Of a stretch of 64,000 nucleotides of DNA, positions 1 to 8,700 are shown in pieces (positions within the stretch are counted from its first letter, which is position 1; each line of letters opens with the position of its first letter). The stretch lies in contig JAUIZM010000018.1 in the NCBI GenBank assembly GCA_030848705.1, positions 2,790,001 to 2,854,000 of the forward strand, in the 5' to 3' direction. Under the pieces are notes generated by a model, which searched no databases, had not been told where the DNA came from, and saw only the letters and a list, made by a program, of their open reading frames with translations. Both the position numbers and the translations under genes were made by a program. This DNA is from Heracleum sosnowskyi (lineage: Eukaryota > Streptophyta > Magnoliopsida > Apiales > Apiaceae).

Positions 1-540
1 TTTGACAAGAATCGCATAGGCCATCTAGACTGAGTATGATTTTGGGAGTCCCCTTACAAGATCCTTTCTTATTAGCTCATTGATGTTGTTCAAATTGAGA
101 TGAGAGAGCTTCTTATGCCAATTCCAACTCTCTTCATTTGACATTCTTGCAGTCAGACACACTGTTTTTCCATCAGAGTTTGTTACCAAACTTGCTTCAT
201 AAATGTTGTTGCGCCTGTGTCCAACTAGAACAACTTTTCCAGTAGATTTACTGATAACTTCACAGTGTTCAGTATGAAAATCTACATGTTTTCCTCTGTC
301 ACAGATTTGACTCACAGATAGCAGATTATGCTTGAGTCCTGAGACTAGAGCTACATTTGTGATGATGACACTTCCAAGATTGATATTGCCATATCCCATA
401 GTACGTCCTATGTTGCCATCTCCATAGGAAACCTTTGGGCCAACCTTCTCCTCAAAATCTGATAGCAGGGCTTTATTTCCAGTCATGTGTCCTGAGCATC
501 CACTGTCCAAGATAAGGGTGCTCTCTTTTATGCCCTGCAA
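1..540 (-). pseudogene. copia pol, N-terminal part: aspartic protease and start of integrase, frameshifted and cut by the window edge
   Basis: The frame from 540 to 25 encodes 171 residues. Protease comes first: the catalytic triad LDSGCSGHMTG has its Asp at residue 12, followed by the glycine-rich and hydrophobic strands usual for copia proteases. Residues about 100-165 match the GAG-pre-integrase region and hold the two histidines (142 and 147, spaced H-X4-H) of the integrase HHCC zinc finger. The frame then stops at a TAG at 25-27. The expected CX2C half of the finger is present in another frame (codons at 2-28, reading LCDSC), so a net loss of one base or gain of two near positions 28-50 separates the halves. 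The first codon of the open stretch is TTG directly after an in-frame TGA, so it is not a credible start; pol would normally be made as part of a Gag-Pol polyprotein. The family call is firm and the copy is defective. Confidence 0.9.
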
Positions 541-556
541 TCACAACCAATTACTA
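539..556 (-). other. gag-pol junction with two consecutive stops and a +1 frame offset
   Basis: Gag ends at TAG (556-554), followed at once by an in-frame TAA (553-551). The pol frame opens only after a TGA at 543-541 and lies one base forward of the gag frame. Readthrough of one stop would therefore not make Gag-Pol. The short interval ends in TGATTGCAG, which resembles a 3' splice site, but no matching donor was identified. Plant copia elements usually carry gag and pol in a single frame. This may be decay, or an unusual expression arrangement of the family; sequence from this copy alone cannot decide. Confidence 0.7.
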
Positions 557-2878
557 AGAGTTAGTTTTAAGGATCCAGACTTGCTTGGATCCTTTGGATT
601 TCTCAACATTGTTAGCTTTTGCAGCGGAATCACTATCAACAGAGTTTAAACTAACATTGTCAGACTTTACACTTGCAGAGTTTGCTCTAACCCACTTCAG
701 ATTGGGTTTTAGCTCATAGTAGTTGTGATAAATAGCATGATAACTCTTACAAGTATAAATAGAATGCCAAGTGCTCCCACAGTGTGTGCATAAAGTCTGT
801 GGTTTAACCCTTACATAATCATTCTTTACTCCTGATGTAGAAGGTAAAGAATTAATATCTTTGTTCTTATTACAAAATCTAGCAAGATGGTTAGTACTAC
901 CACAATTATAACATGTTTTCCTTGGAGCAGCAGCAGTAGGCAAATGATTATTTCTTTTATTTATGCCTATCTTTCCATTCCTATTCTTCTTGGACCCTTT
1001 TGGTTTCATGGCAGACTTTACCTCTTTGAGCTTATGATTGAACTGTTTTCCTGTCATCAAGCCAACATTAACCTGTTTTTCACAAGTTTTTACTGGTTTT
1101 CTAACGGCTTCTAATTCCATAAGATTTTCTGTTATAATATTTTCCTGTCTTTCACAGGTTTCGTCTGATTCCATATCAGCTTCTCTTACTACAACAGATT
1201 TTAACTTAGTGGACTCTGGAACAAATTTCACAGGTTTAAGTTGTGGTTTAACCTTAACCTTGTCTTTAAACCTAAGTTCATCATTTTCACAATAGCCTAA
1301 ACCTACAGAATCTGTCTGAAACACTTGATGAGTGTCTCTTCCAGAGTTTGTCCAAGTCTTGATTATTTTTCTTTCTTTTTCTAGATCAGATTCCAGCTGC
1401 TTATATCTCTTAATCAACTCCTGTTCAATATAAACAGCATCATCTCTTTCTTTTTGAATCTGCTTCATATTTTCAAGTTCTCCTTCAAGAAACTTGTTTC
1501 TATCTTTAAGGCTAAGATTCTCAGATTTAATTCTCTCATTCTCTAAAGTCTGATCCCTATAACTAACATGAACGCTTTTCAGATATACTCTTAACTCAGA
1601 TATATTATCAGTATCATAAGCATAAGTAGTTAGGGGTACCTTATTTTCAGATGATTCAGTCTCATCTTTGACAGTTGCCATAAGAGCATAGTTTACTCCA
1701 TCATCAGAGTCTGAAGTATCTGCCCAGTCTTTGCCTTTAGAGATGAGTGCTTTCTCAGATTTTCCTTTCTTGCACTCTGGGGCATAGTGACCCATCTCCT
1801 TACACTTGTAGCACTGGATTTCAGATTTATCCTTCTTGCCAGACTTGGTCTCCCTTCCATCAGACTTTCTAAAACTTTTCCTTTCAGAGTTTGAATCTTT
1901 CCTTGAGAATCTCTTTCCTTTCCTGAAGTTCTTGAATCCCATCTTCTTGAAGGTTTTCACCATCAATGCAGCCATTTGCATCATCTGTTCTTCATCATCC
2001 TCAGAGTCAGAAGCTTCATCAGAGTTTGAGTCATCATCAGAGTTTGATGACTCACTTTCAGATTTAATGACTAAAGCCTTTCCCTTGGCTTTCTTCCTTG
2101 ATGATTCCTTCTTGATGGGCTTCTCCTCAACTTTGAGAGCAACAGATTTTGTCTTCTTGCTGGATCTCCTGTTTCTTTGTTCTATCTCAAGTTCATGAGT
2201 CTTTAACAATCCATAGATCTCATCAAGATCTGTATCTGCAAGTTCATAATTATCTCTGATTGTTGTCGCCTTTAAATCCCATCTTTCAGGTAGGGATAAG
2301 AGAAATTTGAGATTTGTTTCTTCAAGCTCAAATTCTTTATCAACCAGAGACAGATCATTCAATAATTTGCAAAATCTGTCATAAGTCTCAGTCAAGGTTT
2401 CATTTGGTCTTGAATCAAAGTGCTCATACTCCTGTGTGAGTATTGTTTTCCTGTTTTTCTTTATAGCAGTGGTTCCTTGACACCTGACTTCCAAAGCATC
2501 CCAGATTTCTTTTGCAGTTTTGCAACCAATTACTCTGTTAGACATAACATTATCTAAAGCACTGTGGAGAAGATGTCTAACCTTTGCATCTTTTGCAATT
2601 GATGAGATGTCCTCAGGAGTCATATCTTTCTTTTCCTTTGGAACAGTCTTTTGTTCTTGACCATCAACAACAGGAGACAATTTAGTCGGCATATGAGGAC
2701 CATCATTGATTCTGTCAAGATATTCTGGATCTGTAGCCTCCAGAAACATGGTCATCTTCACCTTCCAAATTGGATATTCCACTGGCCTGAGAATTGGAAC
2801 CCTGATTGTTTCATACCGACTCACAGAATTAGGTTTAACCTGTTCAACCTTGGGAGGAGCTTGATTTTCTTCAGACAT
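554..2878 (-). CDS. gag: Ty1/copia Gag polyprotein, 774 residues, three CCHC zinc knuckles
   Basis: Gag forms the virus-like particle and binds element RNA. The ATG at 2878 is the first one 49 bases after the primer-binding site and gives a methionine-Ser-Glu-Glu start, as in related plant elements. Residues about 30-235 match the plant copia Gag (UBN2-type) domain, including an EIWDALE stretch near 124-130 and a THELE stretch near 227-231. Residues about 236-270 are Lys/Arg rich, followed by an acidic Ser/Asp/Glu tract at 273-298. The first zinc knuckle (CX2CX4HX4C) spans 356-369. Residues about 440-505 are heptad-like, charged and probably coiled coil. Two further knuckles lie at 656-669 and 697-710. 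Many copia Gags have one knuckle and are much shorter, so this is a long-gag type. No internal stop or frameshift is seen, in contrast to pol. Confidence 0.93.
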   Translation of the reverse strand: MSEENQAPPKVEQVKPNSVSRYETIRVPILRPVEYPIWKVKMTMFLEATDPEYLDRINDGPHMPTKLSPVVDGQEQKTVPKEKKDMTPEDISSIAKDAKVRHLLHSALDNVMSNRVIGCKTAKEIWDALEVRCQGTTAIKKNRKTILTQEYEHFDSRPNETLTETYDRFCKLLNDLSLVDKEFELEETNLKFLLSLPERWDLKATTIRDNYELADTDLDEIYGLLKTHELEIEQRNRRSSKKTKSVALKVEEKPIKKESSRKKAKGKALVIKSESESSNSDDDSNSDEASDSEDDEEQMMQMAALMVKTFKKMGFKNFRKGKRFSRKDSNSERKSFRKSDGRETKSGKKDKSEIQCYKCKEMGHYAPECKKGKSEKALISKGKDWADTSDSDDGVNYALMATVKDETESSENKVPLTTYAYDTDNISELRVYLKSVHVSYRDQTLENERIKSENLSLKDRNKFLEGELENMKQIQKERDDAVYIEQELIKRYKQLESDLEKERKIIKTWTNSGRDTHQVFQTDSVGLGYCENDELRFKDKVKVKPQLKPVKFVPESTKLKSVVVREADMESDETCERQENIITENLMELEAVRKPVKTCEKQVNVGLMTGKQFNHKLKEVKSAMKPKGSKKNRNGKIGINKRNNHLPTAAAPRKTCYNCGSTNHLARFCNKNKDINSLPSTSGVKNDYVRVKPQTLCTHCGSTWHSIYTCKSYHAIYHNYYELKPNLKWVRANSASVKSDNVSLNSVDSDSAAKANNVEKSKGSKQVWILKTNS

Positions 2879-2927
2879 GATTATTACTGTGTTTGAATCG
2901 AAAAACTGTATATATTAAACAACCTAA

Positions 2928-2939
2928 GCTCTGATACCA
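2928..2939 (-). other. primer-binding site for initiator tRNA-Met
   Basis: The minus strand reads TGGTATCAGAGC, complementary to the 3' end of plant initiator tRNA-Met, the usual copia primer. It starts two bases (AT) after the CA end of the LTR at 2942. The 49-base leader from 2927 to 2879 separates it from the gag ATG and shows no other recognisable signal. Confidence 0.95.
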
Positions 2940-2941
2940 AT

Positions 2942-3438
2942 TGTTAGGCCGAATACACAATATATAATCAAGTATGTATGAGAATAACAATCAAGAACAC
3001 AATTTTGTAAATCAACAAACTGAATTATATTAAATAATTCTCTCTTAGTGATGTTAATGAATCACAAAGAGCTACTATGTTACAAGAATAATATTTTCAA
3101 TAATCGCATCCCTTCTAGGGATAACCTATCTGTGTTTATATAGTACACAACTACATACAATCCATCTCTAATTGATATTCCTATAAGTTAGCTATACAAT
3201 TCATATCAATCAAGGATTGCTTCTTATCTTCTATTCCGTTTCCTTAGCTGTATCAATATATTCTGCTTCTTTTCATCTTCAGAATATATTGCTTCTAGAA
3301 TATTCAATTCAGCACCGACAGCTAATTCAACTATCACCACGTCAGACTTTAACAAACTCTGACTGGCTTCAATGTAAACTCTGATGATCACCTATTGCTT
3401 AAACACTGATGAACAAACGTCAGCAATTATATCTAACA
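2942..3438 (-). repeat. copia 5' LTR, 497 bp
   Basis: On the plus strand the segment begins TGTTAG (2942) and ends CTAACA (3438), a perfect 6-bp inverted terminal repeat with the canonical TG...CA ends. The inner edge abuts the primer-binding site after a 2-base spacer. The outer edge abuts gypsy gag sequence. The partner 3' LTR is outside the window, so age from LTR divergence cannot be judged. The LTR holds no coding sequence; apart from the TATA box I saw no AATAAA-type polyadenylation signal on the element strand. Confidence 0.92.
3134..3143 (-). promoter_or_regulatory. probable TATA box of the copia LTR promoter
   Basis: The minus strand reads CTATATAAAC, a good match to the plant TATA box, inside the LTR. 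Transcription of the element would start roughly 25-35 bases further in the minus direction, around 3100-3110, leaving about 165 bases of R/U5 before the primer-binding site. Position and sequence fit; transcription is not shown. Confidence 0.6.
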
Positions 3439-3443
3439 CGGCT
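3439..3443. other. candidate 5-bp target-site duplication (one side only)
   Basis: Copia integrases generate 5-bp duplications. The five plus-strand bases directly outside the LTR are CGGCT. The same five bases should occur just left of the element's other LTR, outside this window. Confidence 0.4.
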
Positions 3444-4070
3444 GTTGTAATTGTTGCTGACCACCCTGATTGTTACTCCAGCTGAAATTTGGATGGTTCC
3501 TGTTATTCGGATGATAGGAATTAGGCACTGGCTGCTGTTGTCTCTGAAAATTGCTCACATGCAAACTGCGCTGATTCATTCGATATGGTACATTGAGTCG
3601 TTTCATGTGCACCTGCACATAGCTCACAGACACTAGCCACATGTTGAACTCCATAGTTTGCCAAAGAATCGACCTTCATAGACAGAGCCTTTAACTGAGC
3701 TGCTATTGTCGTGGCTGCATCCACTTCCAGAATTCCTGCTACCTTGCCTTGTGATAACCTCTGAGTTGGATTCTGGTATTCATTAGCAGCCATCATCTCA
3801 ATAAGTTCGTAAGCTTCATCGTAGCTTTTAGCCCAAAGAGCTCCACCTGATGCCGCATCAAGCATTGGTCGAGATTGACCTCCCAGACCATTATAGAAAC
3901 AATTTATCACCATCCAATCAGGCATTCCATGATGAGGACACTTCCTAAGCATCTCCTTGTAGCGCTCCCAAGCTTCACATAAAGTTTCTCCAGAATGCTG
4001 TGCAAACTGAGTAAGAGCATTCCTGATTGCTGCTGTTTTAGCCATCGGGAAGAATTTAGTGAGAAACTTT
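3439..4070 (-). pseudogene. gag: Ty3/gypsy gag fragment (Athila-like), frameshifted and truncated at both ends
   Basis: The minus-strand frame from 4070 begins KFLTKFFP and continues through a typical plant Retrotrans_gag region with EAWERYKEMLRKCPHHGMPDW, FYNGL and AASGGALWAKSYDEAYELIE landmarks. Near its end is a short zinc knuckle, CX2CX3HX4C (CELCAGAHETTQC), a spacing seen in Athila-type Gags. The frame stops at 3521, but the expected downstream Gln/Asn-rich stretch (NHPNFSWSNNQ) is read in another frame from about 3560 to 3439, so there is a frameshift, best placed near 3556-3562 where a few extra bases could explain it. The left end is cut by the copia LTR. The right end, where the Gag N-terminus, leader and 5' LTR should be, is replaced by satellite DNA at about 4067. 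Family call is strong; lineage is inference from motif resemblance. Confidence 0.88.
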
Positions 4071-4184
4071 GAGTTTTTTCGAAAAACCGAGTTCCCGTAA
4101 AATCGGGTCATATCGGGTCCGGTTCGGTTCAGAACGGACCGAAATCGAATCTCATCAAATTCTAGAAACTCATAGGGACATGAT
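4067..4184. repeat. partial terminal monomer at the array edge
   Basis: This unit starts inside the CTTTGAG stretch of the monomer and is otherwise normal through GATATG. It carries T instead of the usual A at 4078 (GAGTTTTTTCG), a variant also present in the monomer starting at 55915. The CTTTGAG bases can belong to either the gypsy fragment or the satellite, so the breakpoint is uncertain by a few bases. Confidence 0.85.
4116..4140. other. imperfect dyad inside the monomer (repeated in most units)
   Basis: GGTCCGGTTC (4116-4125) and GAACGGACC (4132-4140) are complementary over 9 bp with one bulged G, around a GGTTCA loop. Within it GTTCAGAAC is a 9-bp palindrome with a central A. The same dyad recurs every 179 bp. 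Common variants alter it: GGTTAGG removes one arm match and GAATGG weakens the other. It could form a hairpin or be a protein-binding site; no function is shown. Confidence 0.6.
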
Positions 4185-5795
4185 ATGAAGAAAAGTGGAG
4201 AAGGAAAAAACTTTCTAGGTTCCACAAAATCCTGTGTGCTAGCCCCTTTGAGTTTTATCGAAAAACCGAGTTCCCGTAAAATCGGGTCATATTGGGTCCG
4301 GTTCGGTTCAGAACGGACCAAAATCGAATCTCATCAAATTCTAGAAACTCATAGGGACATGATATGAAGAAAAGTGGAGAAGGAAAAAACTTTCTAGGTT
4401 CCACAAAATCCTGTGTGCTAGCCCCTTTGAGTTTTATCGAAAAACCGAGTTCCCGTAAAATCGGGTCATATCGGGTCCGGTTCGGTTCAGAACGGACCGA
4501 AATCGAATCTCATCAAATTCTAGAAACTCATAGGGACAAGATATGAAGAAAAGTGGAGAAGGAAAAAACTTTCTAGGTTCCACAAAATCCTGTGTGCTAG
4601 CCCCTTTGAGTTTTATCGAAAAACCGAGTTCCCGTAAAATCGGGTCATATCGGGTCCGGTTCGGTTCAGAACGGACCGAAATCGAATCTCATCAAATTCT
4701 AGAAACTCATAGGGACATGATATGAAGAAAAGTGGAGAAGGAAAAACCTTTCTAGGTTACACAAAATCCTGTGTGCTAGCCCCTTTGAGTTTTATCGAAA
4801 AACCGAGTTCCCGTAAAATCGGGTCATATCGGGTCCGGTTAGGTTCAGAACGGACCGAAATCGAATCTCATCAAATTCTAGAAACTCATAGGGACAATAT
4901 ATGAAGAAAAGTGGAGAAGGAAAAAACTTTATAGGTTCCACAAAATCCTGTGTGCTAGCCCCTTTGAGTTTTATCAAAAAACCGAGTTCCCGTAAAATCG
5001 GGTCATATCGGGTCCGGTTAGGTTCAGAACGGACCGAAATCGAATCTCATCAAATTCTAGAAACTCATAGGGACAATATATGAAGAAAAGTGGAGAAGGA
5101 AAAAACTTTATAGGTTCCACAAAATCCTGTGTGCTAGCCCCTTTGAGTTTTATCGAAAAACCGAGTTCCCGTAAAATCGGGTCATATCGGGTCCGGTTCG
5201 GTTCAGAACGGACCGAAATCGAATCTCATCAAATTCTAGAAACTCATAGGGACAAGATATGAAGAAAAGTGGAGAAGGAAAAAACTTTATAGGTTCCACA
5301 AAATCCTGTGTGCTAGCCCCTTTGAGTTTTATCGAAAAACCGAGTTCCCGTAAAATCGGGTCATATCGGGTCCGGTTCGGTTCAGAACGGACCGAAATCG
5401 AATCTCATCAAATTCTAGAAACTCATAGGGACATGATATGAAGAAAAGTGGAGAAGGAAAAACCTTTCTAGGTTACACAAAATCCTGTGTGCTAGCCCCT
5501 TTGAGTTTTATCGAAAAACCGAGTTCCCGTAAAATCGGGTCATATCGGGTCCGGTTCGGTTCAGAACGGACCGAAATCGAATCTCATCAAATTCTAGAAA
5601 CTCATAGGGACAATATATGAAGAAAATTGGAGAAGGAAAAAACTTTATAGGTTCCACAAAATCCTGTGTGCTAGCCCCTTTGAGTTTTATCGAAAAACCG
5701 AGTTCCCGTAAAATCGGGTCATATCGGGTCCGGTTCGGTTCAGAATGGACCGAAATCGAATCTCATCAAATTCTAGAAACTCATAGGGACATGAT

Positions 5796-8700
5796 ATGAA
5801 GAGAAGTGGAGAAGGAAAAAACTTTATAGGTTCCACAAAATCCTGTGTGCTAGCCCCTTTGAGTTTTATCGAAAAACCGAGTTCCCGTAAAATCGGGTCA
5901 TATCGGGTCCGGTTCGGTTCAGAACGGACCGAAATCGAATCTCATCAAATTCTAGAAACTCATAGGGACAAGATATGAAGAAAAGTGGAGAAGGAAAAAA
6001 CTTTCTAGGTTCCACAAAATCCTGTGTGCTAGCCCCTTTGAGTTTTATCGAAAAACCGAGTTCCCGTAAAATCGGGTCATATCGGGTCCGGTTCGGTTCA
6101 GAACGGACCGAAATCGAATCTCATCAAATTCTAGAAACTCATAGGGACATGATATGAAGAAAAGTGGAGAAGGAAAAACCTTTCTAGGTTACACAAAATC
6201 CTGTGTGCTAGCCCCTTTGAGTTTTATCGAAAAACCGAGTTCCCGTAAAATCGGGTCATATCGGGTCCGGTTAGGTTCAGAACGGACCGAAATCGAATCT
6301 CATCAAATTCTAGAAACTCATAGGGACAATATATGAAGAAAAGTGGAGAAGGAAAAAACTTTATAGGTTACACAAAATCCTGTGTGCTAGCCCCTTTGAG
6401 TTTTATCAAAAAACCGAGTTCCCGTAAAATCGGGTCATATCGGGTCCGGTTAGGTTCAGAACGGACCGAAATCGAATCTCATCAAATTCTAGAAACTCAT
6501 AGGGACAATATATGAAGAAAAGTGGAGAAGGAAAAAACTTTATAGGTTCCACAAAATCCTGTGTGCTAGCCCCTTTGAGTTTTATCAAAAAACCGAGTTC
6601 CCGTAAAATCGGGTCATATCGGGTCCGGTTCGGTTCAGAATGGACCGAAATCGAATCTCATCAAATTCTAGAAACTCATAGGGACAAGATATGAAGAAAA
6701 GTGGAGAAGGAAAAAACTTTATAGGTTCCACAAAATCCTGTGTGCTAGCCCCTTTGAGTTTTATCGAAAAACCGAGTTCCCGTAAAATCGGGTCATATCG
6801 GGTCCGGTTCGGTTCAGAACGGACCGAAATCGAATCTCATCAAATTCTAGAAACTCATAGGGACATGATATGAAGAAAAGTGGAGAAGGAAAAACCTTTC
6901 TAGGTTACACAAAATCCTGTGTGCTAGCCCCTTTGAGTTTTATCGAAAAACCGAGTTCCCGTAAAATCGGGTCATATCGGGTCCGGTTCGGTTCAGAACG
7001 GACCGAAATCGAATCTCATCAAATTCTAGAAACTCATAGGGACAATATATGAAGAAAATTGGAGAAGGAAAAAACTTTATAGGTTCCACAAAATCCTGTG
7101 TGCTAGCCCCTTTGAGTTTTATCAAAAAACCGAGTTCCCGTAAAATCGGGTCATATCGGGTCCGGTTCGGTTCAGAATGGACCGAAATCGAATCTCATCA
7201 AATTCTAGAAACTCATAGGGACATGATATGAAGAAAAGTGGAGAAGGAAAAAACTTTATAGGTTCCACAAAATCCTGTGTGCTAGCCCCTTTGAGTTTTA
7301 TCGAAAAACCGAGTTCCCGTAAAATCGGGTCATATCGGGTCCGGTTCGGTTCAGAACGGATCGAAATCGAATCTCATCAAATTCTAGAAACTCATAGGGA
7401 CAAGATATGAAGAAAAGTGGAGAAGGAAAAACCTTTCTAGGTTACACAAAATCCTGTGTGCTAGCCCCTTTGAGTTTTATCGAAAAACCGAGTTCCCGTA
7501 AAATCGGGTCATATCGGGTCCGGTTCGGTTCAGAACGGACCGAAATCGAATCTCATCAAATTCTAGAAACTCATAGGGACAATATATGAAGAAAAGTGGA
7601 GAAGGAAAAAACTTTATAGGTTACACAAAATCCTGTGTGCTAGCCCCTTTGAGTTTTATCAAAAAACCGAGTTCCCGTAAAATCGGGTCATATCGGGTCC
7701 GGTTAGGTTCAGAACGGACCGAAATCGAATCTCATCAAATTCTAGAAACTCATAGGGACAATATATGAAGAAAAGTGGAGAAGGAAAAAACTTTATAGGT
7801 TCCACAAAATCCTGTGTGCTAGCCCCTTTGAGTTTTATCAAAAAACCGAGTTCCCGTAAAATCGGGTCATATCGGGTCCGGTTCGGTTCAGAATGGACCG
7901 AAATCGAATCTCATCAAATTCTAGAAACTCATAGGGACAAGATATGAAGAAAAGTGGAGAAGGAAAAAACTTTATAGGTTCCACAAAATCCTGTGTGCTA
8001 GCCCCTTTGAGTTTTATCGAAAAACCGAGTTCCCGTAAAATCGGGTCATATCGGGTCCGGTTCGGTTCAGAACGGACCGAAATCGAATCTCATCAAATTC
8101 TAGAAACTCATAGGGACATGATATGAAGAAAAGTGGAGAAGGAAAAACCTTTCTAGGTTACACAAAATCCTGTGTGCTAGCCCCTTTGAGTTTTATCGAA
8201 AAACCGAGTTCCCGTAAAATCGGGTCATATCGGGTCCGGTTCGGTTCAGAACGGACCGAAATCGAATCTCATCAAATTCTAGAAACTCATAGGGACAATA
8301 TATGAAGAAAATTGGAGAAGGAAAAAACTTTATAGGTTCCACAAAATCCTGTGTGCTAGCCCCTTTGAGTTTTATCAAAAAACCGAGTTCCCGTAAAATC
8401 GGGTCATATCGGGTCCGGTTCGGTTCAGAATGGACCGAAATCGAATCTCATCAAATTCTAGAAACTCATAGGGACATGATATGAAGAAAAGTGGAGAAGG
8501 AAAAAACTTTATAGGTTCCACAAAATCCTGTGTGCTAGCCCCTTTGAGTTTTATCGAAAAACCGAGTTCCCGTAAAATCGGGTCATATCGGGTCCGGTTC
8601 GGTTCAGAACGGACCGAAATCGAATCTCATCAAATTCTAGAAACTCATAGGGACAAGATATGAAGAAAAGTGGAGAAGGAAAAAACTTTCTAGGTTCCAC

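Larger units (their letters stand above)
1..3438 (-). mobile_element. Ty1/copia LTR retrotransposon, 5' part (3' part beyond left edge)
   Basis: Read on the minus strand, the parts appear in the order expected of a copia element: a 5' LTR bounded by TGTTAG/CTAACA inverted ends, a primer-binding site matching the 3' end of plant initiator tRNA-Met, a short leader, gag with CCHC zinc knuckles, an aspartic protease with a DSG motif, and the GAG-pre-integrase region. The rest of integrase, reverse transcriptase/RNase H, the polypurine tract and the 3' LTR would lie left of position 1. The element is inserted in a Ty3/gypsy gag fragment, so it is the younger of the two. The long multi-knuckle gag with a coiled coil resembles large-gag plant copia lineages such as SIRE/Maximus; that lineage assignment is inference, because reverse transcriptase is not in view. 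Gag is open but pol carries breaks, so this copy is probably non-autonomous. Confidence 0.95.

Noticed and set aside
538..540. TTG as a translation start for pol
   Set aside because: It is merely the first codon after an in-frame TGA; plant copia pol is expressed as part of a polyprotein, and no ATG with a leader is present.
887..2896. Plus-strand open frames of 75-120 codons within 887-2896
   Set aside because: They lie opposite the gag reading frame and resemble no protein family; they are antisense shadows of gag.
2942..3438. Small host gene or tRNA between gag and the gypsy fragment
   Set aside because: The interval is fully explained as an LTR with TG...CA ends next to a primer-binding site; no tRNA cloverleaf was seen.
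3451..3636. Plus-strand 61-codon frame at 3451-3636
   Set aside because: It is antisense to the gypsy gag fragment and shows no family features.
4124..4140. CENP-B box
   Set aside because: TTCGGTTCAGAACGGA resembles the box, but the spacing between TTCG and CGG is one base too long and the final CGGG is CGGA. Plants are also not known to rely on a CENP-B box as primates do.
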